Shown piece by piece: positions 1-5,259 of a DNA stretch of 8,083 nucleotides. The first letter of the stretch is position 1. Each line of letters opens with the position of its first letter. The notes below the pieces were generated by a model. It was not told the origin of the DNA. It searched no databases and saw only the letters and a program-made list of their open reading frames with translations. The stretch comes from Rickettsiales bacterium (GTDB lineage Bacteria > Pseudomonadota > Alphaproteobacteria > TMED109). The position numbers and the translations under genes were made by a program. Where the stretch lies: NCBI GenBank assembly GCA_002689905.1, contig NZIN01000055.1:1-8083 (forward strand), written 5' to 3'.

Positions 1-986
1 TCTAAATTATTTGTTTCTGCTGCAAAACCAATTACTAATTTAGGTCTTTTTTTGTGTATTGATATGCTTCGAAGGATATCAGGGTTTTTTACTAATTTTA
101 AGTTAGGAGGTACCTTACCTTTCTTTATTTTATTATCACTAATTTTTACTTTCCAATCAGTAACAGCGGCCACAGAAATAAATAAGTCTTTCGGAATAAC
201 TTCTAAACATACTTTATACATTTCTTCAGCAGTCTTTACGCTTGTAAAGTTAAATAAGTTTTGAGGTGGTGAAAGGTCAGTTGGTCCAGAAACTAAGGTA
301 ACTTTTGCCCCGCAGTCAGCAAGTTCTTTTGCTATAAGGTAGCCTTGTATTCCTGAAGAGTTATTGCTAATAAATCTTATAGGGTCTAAAGGTTCTTTAG
401 TAGGGCCAGCAGTAACCACGGCATCAACTCCATCAAGGTTCTTATTATTAAAAACATTAAAAGATAAAAAATCTAAGATATTTTCCGGATCTGCTATTCT
501 TCCTGCCCCATAATCACCACAAGCAAGTTTTCCTGAGATTCCAAATATAAAATAATGACCTAATTTTTTCAAATAATTAATATTTTTTTGAGTAATTTTA
601 TTTTCTAACATGTTTACATTCATTGCTGGAGCAAACAAAACTTTTGTTTTAGAAGCCAATAAAACAGTAGTAGCTAAATCATCAGCAAGTCCACCAGCTA
701 CTTTAGCTATAAAATTTCCTGAAGCGGGCATAACAATTATTAGGTCATGAATTTTAGCTAGTGATATATGACCCATTTCGATTTCATCTGTTAGATGAAA
801 TAAGTTATCATAGACCTTATTCTCTGTAAGAGCAGACACAGACAAAGGTGTTATAAATTTTTTTGCAGACTCGGTCATTATAACATTTATCATAGCACCA
901 CTGTCTTTAAGCAACCTTATGCAGTAAAGTGCTTTATAAGCTGCAATACTTCCAGTTATTATTAGTAATATTTTTTTATTTAACAT
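1..986 (-). CDS. coaBC: CoaBC: phosphopantothenoylcysteine decarboxylase / phosphopantothenate-cysteine ligase (3' end outside window)
   Basis: Bifunctional cytosolic flavoenzyme of coenzyme A synthesis. CoaB joins 4'-phosphopantothenate to cysteine using CTP, and CoaC decarboxylates the product to 4'-phosphopantetheine. I read 328 codons from the ATG at 986-984; the left edge removes roughly the last 70 residues of a usual ~400. The CoaC half shows GSIAAYK (12-18), the active-site His in HISLA (H73), PASGNFIAKVAGGLADDL (87-104), PAMN (120-123) and the flap Cys in ACGDYGAGR (C156). The CoaB half begins near 190 with VTAGPTKEPLDPIRFISN, then SSGIQG (210-215), AAVTDW (273-278), the KIKK lysine motif (286-289), NPDIL and GFAAET (320-325). 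Two motif positions are unusual: Ile213 where the family normally has Lys (SSGK), and Leu127 where PAMNxxMW has Trp. The ATG touches the ubiE stop with no spacer, so translation is probably coupled to ubiE. Not a pseudogene: the frame is open to the edge. Confidence 0.96.
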   Translation of the reverse strand, partial: MLNKKILLIITGSIAAYKALYCIRLLKDSGAMINVIMTESAKKFITPLSVSALTENKVYDNLFHLTDEIEMGHISLAKIHDLIIVMPASGNFIAKVAGGLADDLATTVLLASKTKVLFAPAMNVNMLENKITQKNINYLKKLGHYFIFGISGKLACGDYGAGRIADPENILDFLSFNVFNNKNLDGVDAVVTAGPTKEPLDPIRFISNNSSGIQGYLIAKELADCGAKVTLVSGPTDLSPPQNLFNFTSVKTAEEMYKVCLEVIPKDLFISVAAVTDWKVKISDNKIKKGKVPPNLKLVKNPDILRSISIHKKRPKLVIGFAAETNNL

Positions 987-1706
987 TTACACCTTACTAA
1001 ATATATTTAGTATAGCTATTCCACCTAAATATTTTTTTTCATTGTAACAAAAAAAGCCATATTTGTTAAAAATATTCTTAAGCTCTGGGTTATGGTAAAA
1101 ACTTTGAATGGAGTCAGTTAAGTACCTATATGCTTCTTCATTTTTAGCCACTAACTTTCCGATACGAGGGATAATATTATTTGAATAAAAGTCATAGGCA
1201 GGCTTTATAGAATTACTGTAAGAGGGAGAAAACTCTAGGCAATATATTCTTCCTCCATACTTCAATATTCTATAGCATTCTGATATTGATTTTTCTATAT
1301 TTGAAAAATTTCTTAATCCGAATGATAAAGTAATTAAATCTACGGAATTATTAGGAAGGGCTATCGCTTCTGCAGAACCATTTATATAAGAAATATTTTC
1401 AACTTTTTTTTTTGATTTTCGCAGCATTTCCAGACTTAAATCGTAAGTTAAAATTAAGCTTTCATTAAACTTTTTTGAAAGCAATAAACTTATGTCTCCT
1501 GTACCTCCTGCTAAATCTAAAATCAACGAGGGGTTATAAGCATTAACATTTCTTATTAAATTTTTTTTCCAAAATCTGTGTAAGCCAAGGCTCATTAGAT
1601 CATTCATTAAATCATAGCTACTAGAGACTTTATTGAATAGAGACTTTACTAATTTTTTCTTAGTCTCTACATCAACTATTTTTTTTCCAAATTTTGTTTT
1701 ATTCAT
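987..1706 (-). CDS. ubiE: Ubiquinone/menaquinone biosynthesis C-methyltransferase UbiE
   Basis: SAM-dependent class I methyltransferase that adds the ring C-methyl group in ubiquinone (and, in some bacteria, menaquinone) synthesis, near the inner face of the membrane. The protein is 239 residues, close to the usual ~250. It shows the family N-terminal signature YDLMNDLMSLGLHRFWK (31-47), the SAM-binding motif LDLAGGTGD (63-71), the second acidic motif YDLSLEML (88-95), NGSAEAIALP (109-118), LSFGLRNF (127-134) and CLEFS (156-160), then YDFYSNNIIPRIGKLVA (171-187) and YRYLTDSI (193-200). Divergent points are LKYGG for the usual LKPGG, and IQSFYHNPEL for the usual IRxFPxQExL. The ATG at 1706-1704 is the only reasonable start; the next Met lies inside the signature. 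Only a weak AAGG, 10 nt upstream, could act as a Shine-Dalgarno. ubiE leads a minus-strand unit with coaBC; ubiB, common at this place in alphaproteobacteria, is absent. Confidence 0.96.
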   Translation of the reverse strand: MNKTKFGKKIVDVETKKKLVKSLFNKVSSSYDLMNDLMSLGLHRFWKKNLIRNVNAYNPSLILDLAGGTGDISLLLSKKFNESLILTYDLSLEMLRKSKKKVENISYINGSAEAIALPNNSVDLITLSFGLRNFSNIEKSISECYRILKYGGRIYCLEFSPSYSNSIKPAYDFYSNNIIPRIGKLVAKNEEAYRYLTDSIQSFYHNPELKNIFNKYGFFCYNEKKYLGGIAILNIFSKV

Positions 1707-1730
1707 TATTATATAACCTTATACTTTATT
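1707..1730. promoter_or_regulatory. Compressed divergent promoter region between ubiE and mutM
   Basis: Only 24 bp separate the two divergent start codons, so the promoters of both units must lie here and extend into the opposite coding sequences. On the plus strand TATACT (1720-1725) is a one-mismatch -10 whose start point would fall at or next to the mutM ATG, which would make that transcript leaderless; no Shine-Dalgarno precedes mutM. On the minus strand TATAAG (1723-1718) would give ubiE a leader of only about five bases. A perfect TATAAT (1713-1708, minus) also exists, with CTGGCA 18 bp upstream, but its start point would fall inside ubiE. The composition is extremely AT-rich, so such matches arise easily by chance. 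The assignment is inference. Confidence 0.4.
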
Positions 1731-2546
1731 ATGCCAGAATTACCAGAAGTTGAAACTGTTTGTAGAGGTTTATCAAAAAAGATTTTGAACTCAACTATTT
1801 TAAAAGTAAAAATTTTAAACCGTAAATTAAGATATGATATACCATCTAATTTAGAAAACATTATTCTAGATAAGAAAATTAAGGGTGTACTAAGAAGAGG
1901 AAAGACAGGTTTTTTTATTCTAAATGGTAATTATATTATTATTTTTCATTTAGGAATGACAGGAAAATTTAAGATTGAAAGAAAAAAATATATTCATCAT
2001 AAACATGATCATTTAGAAATTGAATTCGAAAATAATGTTAAGCTTATATATAATGATATAAGAAAATTTGGTTATATTTTAATAACGGAAAAACCAGTAG
2101 ACATTTTTAACTTTAATAAAGTTGGTTGTGAGCCCTTTTTGGCAACAAGTTTTAAAAAAATCTTGTATGCGAAGTTAATAAAAAGAAAAACTAGTATTAA
2201 AAGTATATTGTTGGATCAAACTTTTATATGCGGAATAGGTAATATTTATGCTAGCGAGATTTTATTCAATGCGAAAATGTCCCCTTTTAAAAAAGGTGAA
2301 GATATTTCACAAAATCATTTTCTAGAGCTTTTAGAATCAATTGAATTTATTTTAAGCTTAGCTATAAAAAAAGGTGGATCGAGTATTAAAAATTACTCTA
2401 ACGTAAATAATGATTTAGGCTATTTTCAAACAAAATTTAAAGTATATAATAGGTACGGATTGAATTGTAATAATTGCAAAAGTTTGATTAATAAAGTGAA
2501 GCAAAATGGTAGAACGACTTTTTTTTGTAATAAATGTCAGTCTTAA
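1731..2546 (+). CDS. mutM: Formamidopyrimidine-DNA glycosylase MutM/Fpg
   Basis: Bifunctional base-excision repair enzyme that removes 8-oxoguanine and formamidopyrimidines from DNA and cleaves the abasic site by beta/delta elimination. Its 271 residues match the usual length. The N-terminus MPELPEVETV carries the catalytic Pro2 (exposed after Met removal) and Glu3. Lys58 in RRGK corresponds to the conserved DNA-contacting lysine, followed by HLGMTGKF and then DIRKFGY. The helix-two-turn-helix region contains LLDQTFICGIGNIYASEIL. The C-terminal zinc finger is complete: C246-x2-C249 and C266-x2-C269, with the damage-contacting Arg261 in GRTTFFC, and the protein ends two residues after the last Cys. 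The ATG is fixed because MPELPE must be N-terminal. mutM heads the plus-strand run, and ech starts 19 bp after it without a visible promoter, so the two are probably co-transcribed. No key residue is missing. Confidence 0.97.
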   Translation: MPELPEVETVCRGLSKKILNSTILKVKILNRKLRYDIPSNLENIILDKKIKGVLRRGKTGFFILNGNYIIIFHLGMTGKFKIERKKYIHHKHDHLEIEFENNVKLIYNDIRKFGYILITEKPVDIFNFNKVGCEPFLATSFKKILYAKLIKRKTSIKSILLDQTFICGIGNIYASEILFNAKMSPFKKGEDISQNHFLELLESIEFILSLAIKKGGSSIKNYSNVNNDLGYFQTKFKVYNRYGLNCNNCKSLINKVKQNGRTTFFCNKCQS

Positions 2547-2554
2547 CTTAATTT

Positions 2555-2560
2555 AGGAGG
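2555..2560 (+). promoter_or_regulatory. Strong Shine-Dalgarno that fixes the TTG start of ech
   Basis: AGGAGG is a full anti-SD match five bases upstream of TTG (2566-2568). There is no ATG or GTG at a useful distance, and the reading frame from this TTG gives the normal crotonase N-terminus. This makes TTG the likely initiator and is one of the best ribosome-binding sites in the window. Confidence 0.85.
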
Positions 2561-2565
2561 CAATA

Positions 2566-3339
2566 TTGAAATTAGATAATATTTTATATAGTAAGAAAGA
2601 CAAGATAGCTACTATCACACTTAATAGACCAAAGTTTTTGAACGCATTGTGTGATCAATTAATTGAAGAAGTGAACTATGTACTTACTGACTGTGAAAAA
2701 GATGAAAGCGTTCATGTAGTAATCTTAAAAGGTAGTGAAAAGGCATTTGCTGCAGGCGCAGATATTAAAGAGATGAAGGATTTAAAGTTGATTTCTCACA
2801 TTTATAATGACTTTATAAAAGCATGGGAAGGTATAAGTCAATTTAAAAAACCAATAATTGCTTCTGTGTCAGGCTTTGCCTTAGGAGGAGGCTGTGAAAT
2901 AGCAATGATGTGTGACATTATAATAGCTGCCGAGAATTCTAAATTTGGACAACCAGAAATAAACTTAGGTACTATACCTGCTGCGGGTGGTACTCAGAGA
3001 CTAGTGAAAGCGGTGGGCAAGTCTAAGGCAATGGAATTAGTTCTTTCAGGCTCTATGATAAATGCTAAGGAAGCTTTTGAATTAGGGTTGGTATCAAGAG
3101 TAGTGACTTTAGAGAGTATAGATGAAGAAACATACAAATTAGCAAGATCTATAGCATCTAAATCTTTGCCAGTCTTGATTTTAGCTAAGGAAGCTATTTT
3201 AAGGTCATTTGAAACGACATTATCTGAAGGTATGATTAATGAAAGAAGGTTATTCCAATCCACTTTTGAACTTGATGATAGAAAAGAGGGAATGCAAGCT
3301 TTCATTGAAAAAAGAGCACCAAATTTCAATAATAGATGA
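2566..3339 (+). CDS. Enoyl-CoA hydratase (crotonase family, short-chain ECHS1-like)
   Basis: Hydrates trans-2-enoyl-CoA to (3S)-hydroxyacyl-CoA, the second step of fatty-acid beta-oxidation; also used in branched-chain amino-acid breakdown. The 257 residues form a single crotonase domain. TLNRPKFLNAL (18-28) is the N-terminal signature; the oxyanion-hole segments are FAAGADIKEM (61-70) and ALGGGCE (105-111). Both catalytic glutamates are present: Glu111 in GGGCEIAMMCD and Glu131 in FGQPEINLGTIP, spaced 20 apart as in rat crotonase (Glu144/Glu164). The C-terminal part, with the segment STFELDDRKEGMQAF (243-257 region of the chain), closely resembles mitochondrial ECHS1, which fits an alphaproteobacterial origin. 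Having both Glu residues argues for true hydratase activity rather than an isomerase or a CoA hydrolase, but the preferred substrate cannot be read from sequence. The start is TTG. It sits between mutM and rpsT and was probably transcribed with mutM. Confidence 0.93.
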   Translation: MKLDNILYSKKDKIATITLNRPKFLNALCDQLIEEVNYVLTDCEKDESVHVVILKGSEKAFAAGADIKEMKDLKLISHIYNDFIKAWEGISQFKKPIIASVSGFALGGGCEIAMMCDIIIAAENSKFGQPEINLGTIPAAGGTQRLVKAVGKSKAMELVLSGSMINAKEAFELGLVSRVVTLESIDEETYKLARSIASKSLPVLILAKEAILRSFETTLSEGMINERRLFQSTFELDDRKEGMQAFIEKRAPNFNNR

Positions 3340-3352
3340 TAAGTTTTATCAT
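3336..3352 (+). repeat. Perfect 7-bp inverted repeat overlapping the ech stop codon
   Basis: ATGATAA-GTT-TTATCAT forms a perfect 7-bp stem with a three-base loop and includes the ech TGA. No T-run follows on the plus strand, so it is not a standard intrinsic terminator. It could partly protect or end the mutM-ech transcript, or be a chance palindrome in AT-rich DNA. Confidence 0.35.
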
Positions 3353-3389
3353 TGTAAAATTAAAAAAATTGTATATGGTATTATTCTTT

Positions 3390-3394
3390 AGGAG
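3390..3394 (+). promoter_or_regulatory. Shine-Dalgarno of rpsT
   Basis: AGGAG lies five bases upstream of the rpsT ATG at 3400. Together with the canonical MANTSSAKK N-terminus it fixes the start. Upstream (3353-3389) are several AT-rich -10-like hexamers such as TATATG and TATTAT, but none has a convincing -35 at the right distance, so I do not call a specific promoter. Confidence 0.8.
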
Positions 3395-3399
3395 AAAAT

Positions 3400-3669
3400 A
3401 TGGCAAATACAAGTTCAGCTAAGAAAAAAGTAAGGGTTATCGCTAGGAAGACTCTTTCTAGAGAAATGTACAGAAATAAAATAAAAACTTACATTAAAAA
3501 GGTCGAATCATTAATCTCTGAAAAAGACCAGAAATCTGCTACAGAATTACTTAAAAAAGTTGATCCAAAATTACAAGCTTCGAAGAACAAGAAAATTTTC
3601 ACAAAAGCCAAAATTTCGAGAATTCAAAAAAGACTGAATTCAAGCATTGCGCAGATAAAAAAAAAATAA
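3400..3669 (+). CDS. rpsT: 30S ribosomal protein S20
   Basis: Primary 16S rRNA-binding protein of the small ribosomal subunit, needed for 30S assembly. The 89 residues match the family. The lysine-rich MANTSSAKKKVRVIARK start is the usual S20 N-terminus (MANxxSAxKRxRQ type), with ARKTLSREMYRNKIKTYIKK (15-34) corresponding to the rRNA-binding first helix, followed by the long helical hairpin and the conserved KKIFTKAKISRIQKRLN segment (64-80). A three-lysine tail ends the protein. The gene has its own strong ribosome-binding site and is followed by a hairpin with a T-run, so it looks like a short unit of its own between ech and dnaA. rpsT next to dnaA is a familiar alphaproteobacterial arrangement. 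S20 often represses its own translation in other bacteria; no dedicated element is visible here. Confidence 0.97.
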   Translation: MANTSSAKKKVRVIARKTLSREMYRNKIKTYIKKVESLISEKDQKSATELLKKVDPKLQASKNKKIFTKAKISRIQKRLNSSIAQIKKK

Positions 3670-3697
3670 TTTAAAATTTATCTTTTAAACTTTTTTT
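3670..3697 (+). terminator. Putative intrinsic terminator after rpsT
   Basis: TTTAAAA (3670-3676) and TTTTAAA (3683-3689) pair perfectly over a six-base loop, and seven Ts follow at 3691-3697. It starts at the base after the rpsT stop codon. The all-AT stem makes it thermodynamically weak, so partial read-through into dnaA is likely. Confidence 0.5.
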
Positions 3698-3743
3698 CTA
3701 TTCTATATCTTAACTATATAAGACAAAAATTAAATTAAAGTTT

Positions 3744-3763
3744 CACAAGTTTAGGTGCTTGTG
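3744..3763 (+). repeat. Perfect inverted repeat in the dnaA leader
   Basis: CACAAG (3744-3749) and CTTGTG (3758-3763) are perfect inverted copies around an eight-base spacer. It contains GC pairs, unlike most of this AT-rich gap, and ends four bases before the GGGAG ribosome-binding site of dnaA. It may fold as an RNA hairpin next to the ribosome-binding site or serve as a protein operator. Its role is unknown. The rest of the 108-bp rpsT-dnaA gap holds TATATA/TATAAG (-10-like, about 3715-3722) without a good -35. Confidence 0.5.
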
Positions 3764-3766
3764 TGT

Positions 3767-3771
3767 GGGAG
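3767..3771 (+). promoter_or_regulatory. Shine-Dalgarno favouring the dnaA GTG at 3778
   Basis: GGGAG is spaced six bases from GTG at 3778. The alternative in-frame GTG at 3763 lies upstream of this site and has only a weak AGG seven bases before it, so the downstream start is preferred. Confidence 0.6.
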
Positions 3772-3776
3772 AAAAG

Positions 3777-3785
3777 TGTGGATGA
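3777..3785 (+). promoter_or_regulatory. DnaA-box-like 9-mer at the dnaA start codon
   Basis: TGTGGATGA differs in one base from the consensus TGTGGATAA (reverse complement of TTATCCACA) and overlaps the proposed dnaA start codon. It could allow DnaA to repress its own gene. It is a single copy with no neighbouring boxes, so chance is a real alternative. Confidence 0.3.
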
Positions 3786-5160
3786 TTTCCAAATAGATAA
3801 TTTAAATGAAGAAAATGAGATCATTTTTAAAAAACTTTTTTTCCAGGTCCAAAAAAGTCTAGCAGAGGACGTAGGCCCACTAGCTTTTAAAAGTTGGCTT
3901 TCTCAATTGCGTATAAATCAACTACATAACGGTACCTTATATTTATGTCTACCTTCAACCTTTCTAAGTGATTGGGTAATACCACATTATGGTAATAAAA
4001 TAGATACATATTGTAAGAAGATCTTTAAAGGTATTAAAAATACTAAAATCATAGTTGAAAAAAATATTGGAAAATCTATAAGTAGTAGCTTTCAAGATTT
4101 TTCTGAAATAAGTTCTAATACTAAATTTAGAGAAAATAATCCATCACCTTTAGACCCAAGATTTAATTTTAGTAATTTTGTAGTTGGAAAATCTAATGAA
4201 TTTGCTTTTGCTGCTGCAAAAAGAGTAGCAGAGAGTAATAAAGTATTTTTTAATCCTTTGTTTCTTTTTGGTGGAGTTGGTTTAGGAAAAACACATTTAA
4301 TGCATGCAGTAGCTTGGGATATTCAAGAAAGAACACCAAGTAGACAAGTTGTTTATCTTTCAGCAGAAAAGTTTATGTATGAATTTGTTAAGTCTTTGAG
4401 ATATAAAGATACTATGTCTTTCAAAGATAAATTTAGATCTGTAGACGTTCTTATGATTGATGATATACAGTTTATTGCAGGAAAAGGAAGCACACAGGAA
4501 GAGTTTTTTCATACTTTCAATGCTTTAGTAGATCAAAAAAAACAGATCATCATTAGTGGAGACCGACCGCCTTCAGATTTAGATGGAGTAGAAGAAAGAC
4601 TAAGGTCAAGGTTAAGCTTTGGAGTAGTGGGTGAAATACATAAAACAGATTATGAATTAAGACTAGGTATCTTAATGGCAAAGGCAGAGGAAAACAAAGA
4701 TATCAATATAGATAAGAAAATCATAGAACTATTAGCAAGAAAAATTTCTTCAAATGTAAGAGAACTTGAAGGTGCCTTTAGAAGGTTATGTGCTCATGTT
4801 GAATTAGTCAATAGACCTTTAACAATGGAAACGGCTCAACAAATTTTACATGACATACTCAAAGCAAATAATAAAAGAGTAACAGTAGAAGAAATACAAA
4901 AGAAAGTAGCAGAATACTTTAATATAAGATTAAGTGATATGGTATCAATTCGAAGGTCTAGAGTAGTAGCAAGACCTAGGCAAGTAGCAATGTATCTCTC
5001 AAAAGCATGTACACCTAAATCCCTTCCAGAAATAGGTAGGTTGTTTGGAGGTAGAGATCATACTACAGTTATTCACGCAGTAAAAAAGATAGAAAAATTA
5101 TGTGAAACTGACATATCTTTTTTAGAACATATTAAAGTTTTAAAAAGAACTTTGCTTTAA
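3778..5160 (+). CDS. dnaA: Chromosomal replication initiator protein DnaA
   Basis: AAA+ ATPase that binds DnaA boxes at oriC, melts the origin and helps load the DnaB helicase. With the GTG at 3778 the protein has 460 residues, and 465 from the alternative GTG at 3763; I prefer 3778 because GGGAG lies six bases before it. Domain I (about 15-85) has the family's LAFKSWLSQL segment, followed by a short, poorly conserved domain II. Domain III begins near LDPRFNFSNFVVGKSN and carries Walker A GGVGLGKTH (165-173), Walker B VLMIDD (224-229) and the box VII arginine-finger region VEERLRSRLSFG (271-282). Domain IV holds the DNA-binding signature, with VARPRQVAMYLS (397-408) and GGRDHTTVIHAV (424-435). 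All motifs are intact. It opens the dnaA-dnaN-recF-gyrB block. Regulation is suggested by the inverted repeat and the DnaA-like box at its start. Confidence 0.97.
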   Translation: MDDFQIDNLNEENEIIFKKLFFQVQKSLAEDVGPLAFKSWLSQLRINQLHNGTLYLCLPSTFLSDWVIPHYGNKIDTYCKKIFKGIKNTKIIVEKNIGKSISSSFQDFSEISSNTKFRENNPSPLDPRFNFSNFVVGKSNEFAFAAAKRVAESNKVFFNPLFLFGGVGLGKTHLMHAVAWDIQERTPSRQVVYLSAEKFMYEFVKSLRYKDTMSFKDKFRSVDVLMIDDIQFIAGKGSTQEEFFHTFNALVDQKKQIIISGDRPPSDLDGVEERLRSRLSFGVVGEIHKTDYELRLGILMAKAEENKDINIDKKIIELLARKISSNVRELEGAFRRLCAHVELVNRPLTMETAQQILHDILKANNKRVTVEEIQKKVAEYFNIRLSDMVSIRRSRVVARPRQVAMYLSKACTPKSLPEIGRLFGGRDHTTVIHAVKKIEKLCETDISFLEHIKVLKRTLL

Positions 5161-5174
5161 ATATAGAGTAATTG

Positions 5175-5202
5175 TTGGATTTTATTAATAATTTGTTATA
5201 AT
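5175..5202 (+). promoter_or_regulatory. Extended -10 promoter for dnaN
   Basis: TGTTATAAT (5194-5202) is a perfect extended -10 (TGnTATAAT). A weak -35, TTGGAT (5175-5180), sits 16 bp upstream of the hexamer. Transcription would start near 5209, leaving a leader of about 50 bases before the dnaN ATG. It is the best promoter match in the window and suggests that dnaN-recF-gyrB can be transcribed separately from dnaA. Confidence 0.6.
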
Positions 5203-5209
5203 ACAATAT

Positions 5210-5235
5210 GTAGTATGTTATTTTCAGTATTCTAC
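5210..5235 (+). repeat. Imperfect stem-loop in the dnaN leader
   Basis: GTAGTAT (5210-5216) can pair with ATTCTAC (5229-5235) with one internal T-T mismatch and a 12-base loop. It falls at the predicted 5' end of the dnaN transcript, where it might stabilise the RNA. The pairing is short and AT-rich, so it is only a candidate. Confidence 0.25.
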
Positions 5236-5259
5236 TAATTATATTAATAGGTATTTTGT

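Noticed and set aside
52..264. Plus-strand open frame of 70 codons starting MCIDMLRR
   Set aside because: It lies antisense within coaBC, whose minus-strand frame is continuous and has clear family motifs. No ribosome-binding site or recognisable product.
2994..3329. Minus-strand open frame of 111 codons opposite ech
   Set aside because: Antisense shadow of a well-conserved crotonase; its translation matches no family I recognise.
3670..3740. CtrA-type TTAA-N7-TTAA sites before dnaA
   Set aside because: Several TTAA words occur, but none with the seven-base spacing.
3670..3777. oriC next to dnaA
   Set aside because: Only one near-match DnaA box is present, with no array of 9-mers. An AT-rich stretch alone is not evidence in a genome this AT-rich.
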